Of a stretch of 64,000 nt of DNA, positions 24,571 through 35,199 are shown one piece after another. The notes below the pieces were generated by a model that was not told the origin of the DNA, ran no database searches, and saw nothing but the letters and a program-made list of their open reading frames with translations. Both the position numbers and the translations under genes were made by a program. Source of the DNA: Liolophura sinensis (taxonomy: Eukaryota; Mollusca; Polyplacophora; Chitonida; Chitonidae). The stretch's first letter is position 1. Each line of letters starts with the position of its first letter. The stretch lies in assembly GCF_032854445.1 (NCBI RefSeq), contig NC_088303.1:36775501-36839500 (forward strand), in the 5' to 3' direction.

Positions 24571-27500
24571 AAAGTTTATTGACAAATTTACCTTTTTCTT
24601 GTAATGAAGAAAACTTTCATGTAGTGCTCCAGTTTTTGTGCACAGGCCTACATGTAGGAGAACAAGAAGAGTATTGATAACCAGGTTCCTCTGGTGATTT
24701 TACCAGATTTGTCATCGCCCCAAGCACTCACTCACTCACTCACTATAAGCCTTTCACGTAGGATTACAGTATCTTATGTAAACACCTATCTGGAGAAGCT
24801 CATTGTTTCTCTAGCCACTTTTATGCTACATTTATGGAGCATTAAATTTTACCTACTATAATTCTTCAACCTTTTTGCATGGTTGCAAGGTGTTTATTCA
24901 AGCATATTCTGAAGGCATTGTGAAGGCCAGAAATTGACCAATCCAACCAGTTGACTCCAAAATCATATTAAAATGTGGCATAAATTGCACTGAAAGTTTG
25001 GGACTTCATTTACTCTGATATACTCATAGTCTGTAAAAAGCTTTCCACATCCATATTAGTACTAGGAACCTGTGACACTGGCTGATGCATGTGTCATCCT
25101 AGACTGTCGCAGAATGTAAACTATGCACACACACAGTGACTGTTGATATCTGAATATTTGCTCAACCAGAGGATTGCTGTGACCACACATATTACATGGA
25201 TAGCCAATGGTGGGTAGAGATTTACATGGAAAAGACCACTACAGCAAGTTGGAGCTCAAAATCCCCACAGGAAAGTTTTTTTACTACCATACCTAAACAA
25301 TTGCCGAGCCATTCACAGAATTGCTGTTTCCAACCATACTGCAGTAGTACACTGATTGCCAAATGCAGTTTATGATTTTCATATAAAGGACCTTTGCTCA
25401 CAATGATGTCTTTTACCATGGCAATGATTTACAAACTCTGTAACATATAAAAATCTTTGTGCATACAATCAACAGTCATATCTCATGATTTTCATGTAAA
25501 GGACCACTGCCCACAATGATGTCTTTTACCACGGCAATGATTTACAAACTCTGTAACAAATAAAAATCTTTGTGCTTACAATAAACAGTCTTTTCTGTAA
25601 TAATTTTGGCCTGTATCATAGCAAGATCTAAGTACTGTCTAATTAGAGAATAATATCTTTGTATAACAGTGTCATTCTAGGTTATTTTGGTGTAGAGGTC
25701 AGTCATTTGAAAGTATCACTTCACTTGAACATGATGCAGGTTTATCATCTCCTCAATCAGGTGAACTACCAGTGATCTCTGAGTGCCTTGTTTTTTCATA
25801 AATCTGAACTTTTATCAGCCACTAAGAATTCACTGTAACAGAAATTAACATACTCTGAAACTAGTAAAGTAAGTGTACCTGTACTTACATGTATGTAATA
25901 AGGAGTCCTGTAGGCAATGATTGACACAAGTTATGTTTTCATCAGACTTTGCAGCATCCAATGAAACTTTTACGCGCTCGTCCATCAGTGTCAACCATTG
26001 GCTCCACACCTGTCACCCCTCTCACCACCCACCGTTATCTCCATGGCAACATTAGTCCTGCCTCTTCAGGAGGATCAAGTGGTGTCAAGCTAGTCAACAA
26101 GTCAACCCCTGGTAAGTGGTTTGGGTGACTAAGCATATAAAATTGTCTTTTGTTTGGTTTTTTCCATCATTTAACCTGTCTGCTGTTCTGTATACATGCA
26201 AGTAAAATCTTGAATAAGGTGTAACACACCAATCAAATAAATATTTGGTTGCTAAAAATGAATTTTGGCCCAGAAATTCAAAATTTTTATTAAAAAAATT
26301 AGTCAATTTAGTTGCTGAAAACTGAGTGTTGAAAAAAATGTGAGAAAATTGAATTCTTAGAGCTAACTTTTCTAGAGCAAACTAAAAACGTTTCTCCAGG
26401 CAATTAGCTGTTATGATATTGTACATGGTCCAATTACCTTTACATAGCCACGTCACATCCACATGAGTTACTGTGTCATTAGATATGGAACAGAGATGGT
26501 GAACAGCATGCAGTGTTTTACTTATTCAGTTAAAAACAAAGGTGGGGGATGGGTGGGTTAAAACACAGTTAATGATTGGTCCCTCATTGCTAAGATCTAG
26601 CTGTGTCACGTTTCAGTAGGCATAATATTGTAAAAGTGTTAAAATTAGCATTCCATTCTGATCAGAACTTAGAATTTCATTCAGTTAGGGAGAAAAAGTA
26701 AGGCAAGCAATCTATCGAAGCAAAGATCTTATTATACATTTCTACTATTTTTTCTGTCAAATAAACAGCCGTACTTTGAAAGAAGCCTAATGTAATGTGC
26801 CTGTCTCTCAAAGTGGACAAGAAATAAATACAGAAGTGAGAAAGTTAAGCTAAACAAAATGCCATTTTCTCATGGGAAATAAAGCAGAAAAAGTATATTT
26901 AAAAGTAAGCTGTAGTATTAAACTAACAGTATTTTCAATCTGTAAAATGGATGTTATCAGAAATGCATAGGTAATTTTACCATACAGTATAAAATTTAGC
27001 TTGTGTAAAGTATAATTCAGCTCAATACTGACACCAAATTGGCCTGTAATTTTTTTTTAACTCAATTTGGGCATCTATGAATCCCTGTCCTAACTGCAAA
27101 TAAAGGGACAAAACTCATTTGGCAGTAATGAAGAAGCATTGAAATAATTCTTCTATCTGGATCCAGATCCAAATGTAGAGGACTAGAGCTTGGCCTATGG
27201 CGCAAAGCCAAACTGTGCCCAATTTTGTCCGTACAGTTGCTGACCTCTCTAGCAGAGGTATTTTAAACCTTTCAAGAAAAAAACATCTTGTGTTTTGTGC
27301 TTTTCAGACCTCACGTCTGACCCCCTGTTTGCTGCTGGCCCTCACACTCCCCACTCCACCCGTCTCTTCATGCCCAGGTAAGTTCACCTCACGTCTGTTC
27401 CCCTGTTTACTGATGTCCCTCAGACTCCACACTCCACAGGTAAGCTCACTTCTCATTTGTCACGTCACGTCATGCCCTGGTACGCTCACCTCACGTTTGT

Positions 27501-30500
27501 TTTGTCTCTTCATGCCAAGGTAAGCTCACCTCACATCTCTTCATGCACACTTCTGGTCAGGTCATGTCTGTCACGTCCCTTCATACCCAGTTCTGTCATG
27601 TCTCTTTATGCCCAGGTACGCTCACCTCATGTCTGTCACGTCTCTTCATGCTAAGGTAAGCTCACTTCACGTCTGTCATGTCTCTTTATGCCCAGGTTCG
27701 CTTACCTCATGTCTGTCATGTCTCTTCATACCCAGGTAAGCTCACTTCACCTTTCTTTTATGGTGTTCACTGTTCACCCTGAACTCCCCACTCCACATGT
27801 TTCTTCGTCAAGATTCAGATGTGTTTACAGGATTTGAAGAGGTGAAATGTGCACCTACAGTGCAGTTTGTGTACACATACTACATATAACATCTTATGCT
27901 TTAGTGTGTTTGTGTAAATATGCATGATTGCACTGGACTCTATGGACAATCAGTGTTCTGACTGAGAAGGTAGGTAACCCTTTCTATATGTGGTGACATC
28001 AATCTACAGACATTGCTTATAGGTGTTGATTTTTTGGGCAGTGAGAGTCTTTTGCAGTTAGGATCTAGGTTGCAAATAGTCCAAAAATAGCTGAGTGTAA
28101 TGTAAACTGAAAGTGTTTTAGACAAGCTTATGAAGTATATGATTTTTGTAGTGTATAATCTCCGTCTTTAATATTGATTTTGGCAAGTTTACATAAGAAT
28201 CAGGGAAGGTGCAGGTAATTTTTGTGTAATCATCTCTTTCTATGACCACTGTTCAACACCTTTTCTAAAAGCTCCCAACACCTTGATACAATCTCTCTGT
28301 TAAACTATCCTAGGCAAAAGGGACCTGCATCCCCTCGTATGCTGTAACTCCTTGGGCACACCTCAGTGTTAAAGACAAAGGAAAGCTCTAAAATGAAGTA
28401 TAGTCAAATGAAAGACCAATGAACACTGAACAGGAAAATGGTTTACTTTCTAAAATTTTTCAACCGAATGAAATGGCTTTAAAGTTTCAGATTTAGCAGT
28501 GGTCTGTAGTTACCCAAAGGTTATCATGTTTTTCATTTTTGTTTTTTTGCTTCAAGTAGTTTGATTCAGGGTCCATTCAGCGAAGGCATTCATAGAACCA
28601 TATGTTTATGAATTTTGGATGATGAAATTTAACTGTCTGTGGCAAAAATGTGATGTAACCTAGCTGGTCCCAGTAGGATTAGAAAAGGCCACTGTAGAAC
28701 CCAAAATTGTTTTTCACTAGGTTGAAACAATTCTAACAAAATAAATTGTACCATTTGTATGCACAGTGTTTAATGGTCTTTTATCTGCCATATACTTCAG
28801 GTTAGTGTTTTCACTGTCGTGTTTAATTCCTTTCTTTGACATGAACATTTGGTTGTCTTTGCAGAAACCGTGGAGTTGCCCCAACGTTCAAAGCCAAATC
28901 CAATACAACGTCACCAAACAGTTCCACAAGCTCCTCTATAACCCCACAGAGATCTTCACAAGGGAGAAGTACATCATCCAAGGAGAGCACAGCTTCCACC
29001 CTCACACCTTCTCCTTCCCCTGTGCCAAAGGTGAAATTCTCCTTCTTTTACCTTATCTAAGGAGAGAGCACAGCTTCCACCCACACACCTTCTCTTTCCC
29101 TGTGCCAAAGGTGAAATTCTGCCTCTTTTACCTTATCTAAGGAGAGCACAGGTTCCACCTTCACACCTTCTCCTTCCCGTGTGCCAAAGGTGAAATTCTC
29201 CTTCTTTTACCTTATCTAAGGAGAGCACAGCTTCCACCCTCACACCTTCTCCTTCCCTGTGCCAAAGGTAAGATCTCCCATGTTTCACCTTATCAAAGGA
29301 GAGCAAACCTCCCTTCCCTGTGCCAGAGGTAAGATCTATACCAGTATATACCAGTAGTGCAATCAGTGCACTCCACAAATGGCTCATGGTACAATCTATG
29401 TGAACCCAAATTAAGCAGCATGACATCCTGTTGTTTCTTTTAGGGTTTTCTTAGTTTCCTTTAATTTCTGGGAATGTTGGGGGAGGGAAGGGGGATATTT
29501 CGAACATCCGGATTCTAGTTTTATTCTGAGTACCCAAGGAGAACACAACTTCCATCCTCACACCTTCTCCTTCCCTGTGCCAAAGGTGAAATTCTCCTTC
29601 TTTTACCTTATCTAAGGAGAACACAGCTTCCACCATCACACCTTCTCCTTCCCCTGTGCCGAAGGTGAAATTCTCCTTCTTTTACCTTATCTAAGGAGAG
29701 CACAGCTTCCACCCTCACACCTTCTCCTTCCCTGTGCCAAAGGTGAAATTCTCCTTTTACCTTATCTAAGGAGAGCACAGCTTCCACCCTCACACCTTCT
29801 CTTTCCCCTGTGCCAAAGGTGAAATTCTCCTTTTACCTTATCTAAGGAGAGCACAGCTTCCACCCTCACACCTTCTCCTTCCCTGTGCCAAAGGTGAAAT
29901 TCTCCTTTTACCTTATCTAAGGAGAGAGCACAGCTTCCACCTTCACACCTTCTCCTTCCCCTGTGCCAAAGGTGAAATTCTCCTTCTTTTACCTTATCTA
30001 AAGAGAGCACAGCTTCCACCCTCACACCTTCTCCTTCCCTGTGCCAAATGTGAAATTCTCCTTTTACCTTATCTAAGGAGAGCACAGCTTCCACCCTCAC
30101 ACCTTCTCTTTCCCCTGTGCCAAAGGTGAAATTCTCGTTTTACCTTATCCAAGGAGAACACAGCTTCCACCCTCACACCTTCTCCTTCCCCTGTGCCGAA
30201 GGTGCAATTCTCCTTCTTTTACCTTATCTAAGGAGAGCACAGCTTCCACCCTCACACCTTCTCCTTCCCCTGTGCCGAAGGTGAAATTCTCCTTCTTTTA
30301 CCTTATCTAAGGAGAGCACAGCTTCCACCCTCACACCTTCTCTTTCCCCTGTGCCAAAGGTGAAATTCTCCTTCTTTTACCTTATCTAAGGAGAGCACAG
30401 CTTCCACCCTCACACCTTCTCCTTCCCTGTGCCAAAGGTAAGATCTCCCATGTTTTACCTTATCAAAGGAGAGCAAACCTCCCTTCCCTGTGCCAGAGGT

Positions 30501-33500
30501 AAGATCTATACCAGTATATACCAGTAGTGCAATCAATGCACGCCACAAATGGCCCATGGTACAATCTATGTGAACCCAAATTAAGCAGCATGACATCCTG
30601 TCGTTTCTTTTAGGGTTTTCTTAGTTTCCTTTAATTTCTGGGAATGTTGGGGGAGGGAAGGGGGGTATTTCGAACATCCGGATTCTAGTTTTATTCTGAG
30701 TACCCAAGGAGAACACAACTTCCACCCTCACACCTTCTCCTTCCCTGTGCCAAAGGTGAAATTCTCCTTCTTTTACCTTATCTAAGGAGAACACAGCTTC
30801 CACCATCACACCTTCTCCTTCCCCTGTGCCAAAGGAAAGATCTCCTCTGTTTAACCTGATCCAAGGAGAGTCCATCTTTCACCCTCACACTGTGAGGTGA
30901 ACCCTGTTGTACCTGATTGAGTTGCTTCTTTTCTCTCATTTCAGTTAACCCCTTTTTCCACATAATGTTTTTCTAAGTTTAATATAGGCTGGAATATGCA
31001 GTAGTATAAAATATTATTTAAAAAAAAGCGAAAGACCAGATAAATGGAAAGTTTATTAATTTAATTAATAATTTTTAATGTTTTGTTATTTTTTTTTTGT
31101 TGTGTACAGAATATCTGGTATAAAAATAATCATGTTTTTCTCCCAGTAGACTACATGTTAATGTTTTTGTTTTTTCTACAGAATGGTAACAAGATGGAAT
31201 CTGCAGATGAAAACACAGAATCTCATGACGGTATGTACAAGTACATGTATGAGGGGTGTTTGCTTTTAGGATGAACCCTGTCTGTAGGAATAAAGCACTA
31301 GATGTAACCTTTGACAGATCCACAAAAGTTAAGAGATAAATAAGAAGATTTGTGCAAGGTAATTTTAGAAATCGTTGTATAGGTACAGTACATGTATGTG
31401 CCATTGTGCAGTTCTGATAATGGAAGATCGAACAGAATGGTCAACAGCTGGTTGTGTTACAAAATGTACCCTGATCAGTTTTCATTCAGTCATTAAGCCC
31501 CAGAATAATCATATAGGCTACAAAAATTATTTGGTTTTCATCCACAGATGAACTAGCGGACATCCTCAAGAAACTATCCTTGGAGAAATACAACCCAATC
31601 TTTGAAGAGCAAGAGGTAAGTTTAATTACTTTCATAGAAAAGCTGATAAGTTTAAATTCATTTAAATTCATATGATAATTTGAGGAGGTGTTTTCCAAAT
31701 TTGTAAGGTGTTTTCCAAATTTGGAACGTACAATCAAATGACAACAGCAATGGTATTTTAGTTGAATGTCACCTCCTGCTGTGCAGTTATAAATTTCTGT
31801 TAAATCATAGTGTGTTAATGAGTCTTTGTGCTGTAAACTCCAGCTGTGTTTGTCCTGTCTTCATTCCACATTGAAGCCATGATTCCAAGTTGCCATGAGA
31901 AAAGTCTTCACACAGATCCTAGAAAACCTGGAAAGTACTTGATTTTTTTTTTTGTGGAAATTCTAGGCCTTAAAAGTGCTTGAAAGTGAGTGTTTTTGAG
32001 TAAAGGTGCTTCAATTTCAGGAAGCTTAGTGAAGTAAGTGTCACAGATGTGAAAAAATAAAACAGTATAAAGTCTTTCACATTTTATCACATTTGTGCCT
32101 TGTTAACTTTCCAAGCGGTCTTCTGTGTCCTCTCCAGATCGCATGTTGGTTGACTCATATCTTACAGCATGTTAGTATTACTGTTCCAGGGTTGCGTAAC
32201 TAATTCGAATTTGCAGCCCTGGAGTATGGATACTAATAGCATAGCAGCATGCGTTACCATCAGGACTGGTACTTCCACCAACTCGGCTGTGTGTGATACT
32301 GGATTATGTTGACAATTCTTAGGGCCTGTACATGAAAAAATGCCTGGTAAATGAGTTGCCATTAATGCCAGAATTAATGGCCACTCATAGGTTGAAGAGG
32401 GGCACAGATAAATACAAGGCATACCTTACGAACTAGAGTTTAACCTGTTAGAATATAGATGATAGGGGATGGAACTCTTGACAAACGGCCCAACTTGCCA
32501 GGACCAAAATTGCGGGAGCGTACATAATCTTTTATTGCGAGAAGTTAGAGGACACATTCATTACTGGATGTGGTTACATCATGTCCATCTGGGACTGGGG
32601 GCCTGTGTGTGAGGATGACGTGCAACATATAGTGCTTTGATTTTAAATTCTGATAGGTGCATTAAGTCCTGGAATTGTCCTGGAATTTATTTTCTTATCA
32701 CCTGTGCAAACCCTGTGAGTCTGAATGCGAGCTTTATGTTTCACTCGACAGGTTGACATGGAAGCATTCCTGACTTTGACGGACACAGACTTGACGGAGC
32801 TGGGTATTGGCAGTTTGGACTCTCGTAAGCAAATACTGACTGCTATCACCGAGCTCAACTCTGGAAAGGTAATGTGTTACATTTCTGCTGAACAGTGAAC
32901 TATGGCAACAAGGGTAAAAATTTGGACCGAAAACGTGAACAGACAAATAAAATTTATAACTTGTGCAAAGAAGGTCAACTTAACCTTTATTTAATACATT
33001 ATTATTGAACAACTTCCATGTGCTGCATATGTTTCATATTGCATGTCGCCGTTAGCAACTTTCATCTTGTATGTTGGCACTACCAACATCACATTCAGTG
33101 GTGTCCCTCTATAACACTGCGTCATTTCTCAGGATATATTCTTGCGCTATTCACAGAAAATTGCAACAAGTTTTTTTTGGTCAAATTTTCATTTTTGGCA
33201 AAAAAAGTGAAAAATTATTGAGTACATGGTTAAACACCAGTGAAGTAAATGAATAAATACTATTGCAAGTTATGTGAGTTTTGATGTTGTTTGGCTACTG
33301 TAGGGTAGAGAGAGACAACACTTCCATGATACTATGACATCATTCCAGTCCACCCTCACTTCCAAGTTACCTCTCACCCCAGGTAAGTCTGACATCCCTC
33401 GTCAGCTGTTTCTGTGATGAGGGAGCAGGAAGTTGTCTATTGGTTAAAAATGTGCTTGTCTTTAATGCCATGAGGTTAGAGTTTAATTCTTGCATTGGGT

Positions 33501-34411
33501 GTAGAATTTGTAGATTCGGCTTGTGGGGTCTTGATGACAATAAATGCTCCCTGATGACCTTGTGGCAATCAAAGCATTCTAAAGTTAATTGAAAACCACT
33601 TGTCTTCGACTAATATGGTGTGCCTATCTCTATGTCACATATGTAATCTTCCCAAAGGTTGGTGGTTTACACTCCGGTTTCCGGTTTCCTCCAAGAGTTC
33701 CTCCACCCATAATACTGACCACCATTGTATGAGTGAAGAATTTTTCAATATTGTCTTAGAATGGCAAAGTTTTAACGATGAAAGGAAATTGCTGAAAGTC
33801 ACGCTTACAAATGATGTGCTTTTAAACGTTAAACTGTAATATCAAAGTTTCTACGTGTACATTTGACTCATTTTAGGGGAATGTGATACTGTGAATTTCA
33901 TGTCAACTGTCATGTCAACTGTCAACACCACTGACACTGAGCTACCAGTTTTGTTTCTGTCATGTCTGTGAAAAAGACAAATGTTTCACACAGGTTCTGC
34001 CTGGTTTCCTCCCACAGTAATGCTGGCCAGGGTCGTATAAGTAAAATATTCTTAAGTAATACGTAAAACACCAATCAAATAAATAAAGACACACATGATA
34101 TGTACATTTGTAGAGTGCTATTTTTCTTCTTCTATTCAGTTTGAGATTTTTACTTTGTAACAAACTGACATATCTTTTTCTCTGACAAACTCATTGGCGT
34201 TTTGTAGCAAGCTCAGATATTGGTCTAGTAACAATCTCGGAATTGTGTTTTATAAAAAACTTGAGACTAAACTCTAATGTTTCATTCAGCCTAAAATTTT
34301 TTGTATATTTTAGGCTCTGAAGCTCACAATCAGCTGATGATGGCCCTGAATTCGAAAAGAGAGAGCACGGAAAACAGCATGATGCCCAGTGCCAAGTCAC
34401 GCTCTTCTTAA
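9729..34411 (+). CDS. ANKS6: ANKS6 orthologue (ankyrin repeat and SAM domain protein 6), 17 exons
   Basis: By family, ANKS6 (SamCystin) is a scaffold of the ciliary inversin compartment that works with NEK8, INVS and ANKS3. Model exons: 9729-10428, 10988-11032, 12238-12445, 14453-14550, 15113-15230, 15746-15773, 17126-17275, 17625-17762, 22143-22304, 25946-26111, 27308-27377, 28865-29030, 31182-31230, 31548-31615, 32752-32868, 33304-33382, 34314-34411. Phases join without a stop to give 819 aa (vertebrate ANKS6 is about 870). About ten ankyrin repeats are followed by a conserved [14 protein letters not shown] block, a Ser/Pro-rich linker, a SAM domain and a short tail. All junctions are GT-AG except the donor after exon 4, which is GC. 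The start is the first ATG of the frame, directly before the first repeat. Exons 11 and 12 are followed by arrays made of their own ends. Confidence 0.94.
10543..10690 (-). mobile_element. SINE family 1, partial, minus strand, ANKS6 intron 1
   Basis: Diverged copy reading ATATTCAAGAAAACTTCACT, then GGAGGGAGAAAACCAGCTCG, then CCATCTGCAGGTTGCTG. These are the reverse-strand landmarks of the family. It is truncated at its 5' end. Confidence 0.7.
13630..14190. mobile_element. PIF/Harbinger-like remnant with MADF-domain fragment, ANKS6 intron 3
   Basis: The + strand frame from 13848 begins [20 protein letters not shown] and continues with [18 protein letters not shown]. This is the N-terminal part of a MADF (Myb/SANT-like) DNA-binding domain, as found in the second protein of PIF/Harbinger transposons. 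It is flanked by inverted, motif-rich ends: left has TTGAGTAGTGTGGACGGG and repeated CAACTT/TTGAGT words, right has AGTGTGAACGGACACTCAAC. No transposase is present. Boundaries are approximate; a degenerate non-autonomous element is the likeliest reading. Confidence 0.6.
14227..14310. repeat. Tandem duplication, about 40 bp x 2
   Basis: TTAACTCTTCTGTTCAACTT and TTAACTGTTCTGTTCAACTT each begin a near-identical copy. They lie just outside the MADF-bearing element. Confidence 0.85.
14551..14556 (+). other. ANKS6: Non-canonical GC splice donor of ANKS6 intron 4
   Basis: The sequence is ATAG|GCATGT. Only a cut after 14550 keeps the frame: the split codon G+AC gives [13 protein letters not shown] across the junction, as in the ANKS6 family. 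The nearest GT (14555) would bring a TGA into frame two codons into exon 5. Confidence 0.8.
14838..15085 (+). mobile_element. SINE family 1 copy with internal duplication, ANKS6 intron 4
   Basis: The body (CAGCAACCTGCGGATGGTCC) and tail region are present, but the GGGTTTCCCCACGCTCTGCT to TATAAGTGAAA segment occurs twice. Between the copies is a 34-bp block (ATCCTTAAGGTGAGTCGCAA and following) that also stands just upstream of the SINE at about 14741. It ends about 25 bp before the exon 5 acceptor. Confidence 0.85.
15746..31230 (+). CDS. ANKS6: ANKS6 exons 6-13: conserved WW block and Ser/Pro-rich linker
   Basis: Exon 6 is only 28 nt. Exon 7 encodes [19 protein letters not shown], a segment conserved in vertebrate ANKS6. 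Exon 9 includes [16 protein letters not shown], also family-conserved. Exons 10-13 encode the low-complexity linker, including SSGGSSG and, at the end of exon 12, [16 protein letters not shown]. Exon 13 (49 nt) leads into the SAM domain. Introns 8 and 9 are the longest and hold two diverged copies of a large repeat. Confidence 0.9.
18660..20545. mobile_element. Large intronic repeat element, copy A (ANKS6 intron 8)
   Basis: It opens with TTTTTAGCTCACCTGTATAA and closes with AATCAGGTGAGCTAGCAGT, so the ends carry the inverted pair AGCTCACCTG/CAGGTGAGCT. Inside are about three units of a ~115-bp minisatellite (CTCCTGTATAATGGGCTC motif), then four to five units of a ~127-bp minisatellite, then a unique right module. 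No protein was seen. It resembles the non-autonomous elements with internal satellites known from bivalve genomes (inference). Confidence 0.6.
19305..19840. repeat. Tandem repeat, ~127 bp x 4 plus partial
   Basis: Each unit runs from TTTCATGTAGGGCTACAGTT through GCACAGGCCTACCTACATG and ATTGATATTACCAGATTT to AACACAGATATCCATAAGG. Units differ by only a few substitutions, so the array is young. Confidence 0.95.
22325..22416 (+). mobile_element. SINE family 1, 3' fragment, ANKS6 intron 9
   Basis: CACTATAATGCTGACTGCTG, GTCGTATAAGTGAAATATTC and an AATAAATAAATAAAT tail. It begins about 20 bp after the exon 9 donor. Confidence 0.85.
23660..24075. repeat. Tandem repeat, ~115 bp x 4
   Basis: Each unit has TAGCTCCTG-AT-TTGG/GAG, then ACATGGATTGAAGGTTAAGC, then a T-run, then AAGGTATGGTGTGTAAATGT. 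It is related to the shorter array at about 18670-18960. Confidence 0.85.
25370..25590. repeat. Tandem duplication, ~119 bp x 2
   Basis: ATGATTTTCATATAAAGGAC and ATGATTTTCATGTAAAGGAC open two near-identical copies, each ending in AAAATCTTTGTGC and AACAGTC. Confidence 0.9.
27341..27745 (+). repeat. Exon-derived minisatellite after ANKS6 exon 11
   Basis: The last bases of exon 11 with its donor (CGTCTCTTCATGCCCAG|GTAAG) are repeated about eight times in variants such as CTTCATGCTAAGGTAAGCTC and CTTTATGCCCAGGTACGCTC, separated by TCACCTCACGTCTGTCA-like spacers. The first downstream unit (27382-27439) also repeats the body of exon 11 (CACCTCACGTCTGTTCCCCT). Most units keep an apparent 5' splice site. 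Confidence 0.85.
28983..30890 (+). repeat. Exon-derived minisatellite after ANKS6 exon 12 (about 20 extra units)
   Basis: The unit is about 75-79 bp: the last 48 nt of exon 12 (GAGAGCACAGCTTCCACCCT to TGTGCCAAAG), then 28-31 nt beginning GTGAAATTCTCC and ending TTTTACCTTATCTAAG. The real copy is 28983-29030; about 20 more follow, at about 29060, 29140, 29219, 29536, 29614, 29693, 29768, 29844, 29919, 30001, 30076, 30152, 30228, 30308, 30387, 30706 and 30785, plus degenerate ones. Each unit has a pyrimidine tract and AG before it and AAG|GTGAAA after it, so each resembles a small exon. About eight units are exactly 48 nt (in frame); others are 47, 49 or 50. Confidence 0.9.
31548..33382 (+). 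CDS. ANKS6: ANKS6 exons 14-16: SAM domain
   Basis: Exon 14 encodes [20 protein letters not shown], exon 15 [20 protein letters not shown] and the rest to ELNSGK, and exon 16 [15 protein letters not shown]. This is a complete SAM domain of about 60 residues (about 700-761 of the protein) plus the conserved helix after it. In ANKS6 this domain mediates the SAM-SAM contact with ANKS3. Identity to the vertebrate domain is high and anchors the gene call. Confidence 0.96.
33430..33790 (+). mobile_element. SINE family 2 copy, ANKS6 intron 16
   Basis: tRNA-like start (TATTGGTTAAAAATGTGCTT), a B-box-like GAGTTTAATTCTTGC, the landmark GTAGAATTTGTAGATTCGGC, GGGGTCTTGATGACAATAAA, and a 3' end with CCACCCATAATACTGACCAC. 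A different family from the main SINE. Confidence 0.6.
33996..34088 (+). mobile_element. SINE family 1, 3' fragment, ANKS6 intron 16
   Basis: CTGCCTGGTTTCCTCCCACA through GTCGTATAAGTAAAATATTC to CACCAATCAAATAAATAAA. Confidence 0.9.
34314..34411 (+). CDS. ANKS6: ANKS6 exon 17: C-terminal tail and stop
   Basis: Follows a TATTTTAG acceptor and encodes [18 protein letters not shown] and a short Ser-rich end (KSRSS), stop TAA at 34409-34411. The tail is lineage-specific compared with vertebrate ANKS6, so this exon is less certain than the SAM exons. Confidence 0.75.
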
Positions 34412-35199
34412 GACTGTGCAGAGAAAAGCGCTGTTTCACTGTGGAACATCGCACACATTTCAGCTGATAGTAGTGAGAAACCTGCCCTTTGGCACCAGGT
34501 GACTCTCAATGCTGGATAATGCCCAGCCTGTCCCTATCAAGTAAATATGTGTGCTTTCTGTGTAGTAGGTGATCATCAGTATTGCCTGTATGTGATGATT
34601 GAACCACAATGGTTGAATTAGAAACAAATTATGGGTGCACTGCATGCTTTCCAGAGTCACAAAATGGGTGCATTGGTAAACCTTTTTGGGTGCACGAGCT
34701 AAAAGGTGGGGGCATCTACATGTGCTGCCATGCACCCTCAATTTCAAAGTCTTTACTGTCTCATCTGGAATTCAGATTTGTTACATTGTTAAAACCAAGT
34801 GCAATTAACCGTTAAGAAAAATCAAACCTCAACAGTAGTTGTTTTTTTATTAAATCTATATGTATTGTATTGATACATGTATGTTACAATCTTTTCAGTA
34901 CATTATGTACTTTGTGTGTCTCAGTGCTTGTTTTCATGTATCATATTGTACATCTTGTCTATCTTAAGTATTGCATCATTCAATTGTATTTCAGAGCCAT
35001 AATTTTGCATATGTGTTTAGGTGCCAGTCAGAAATATATATTTCCTTTGGGCGAGGTTGATACTTTTCAATCTCATGCTTGGGTCAGTTGCTATTAGGGT
35101 TTTTTTTTTTTTAATATTGTTGGTGGATAAATATGGACCATGGTGTTCATAATTGAATCTCTGGTGTATGATTACAAAAAGTAATTGAAAAGACAGTCA

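Larger units (their letters stand above)
23580..25790. mobile_element. Large intronic repeat element, copy B (ANKS6 intron 9)
   Basis: Same order of parts as copy A at 18660-20545: a ~115-bp minisatellite (four units, 23660-24075), a long T-run (24541-24569), a single ~127-bp-type unit (about 24600-24770), then the right module ending AATCAGGTGAACTACCAGTG. The right modules of the two copies align over about 900 bp with many substitutions. An extra motif, TAGCTGTCCTGTATATAGTA near 24153, may be a second left end. Confidence 0.6.

Noticed and set aside
29133-30963. Long minus-strand open frames over the exon 12 array (repeated [11 protein letters not shown]-like peptide)
   Set aside because: They are the reverse reading of a repeat whose unit lacks stops on that strand; no splice sites, no known domain, and the + strand origin (exon 12 tail) is clear.
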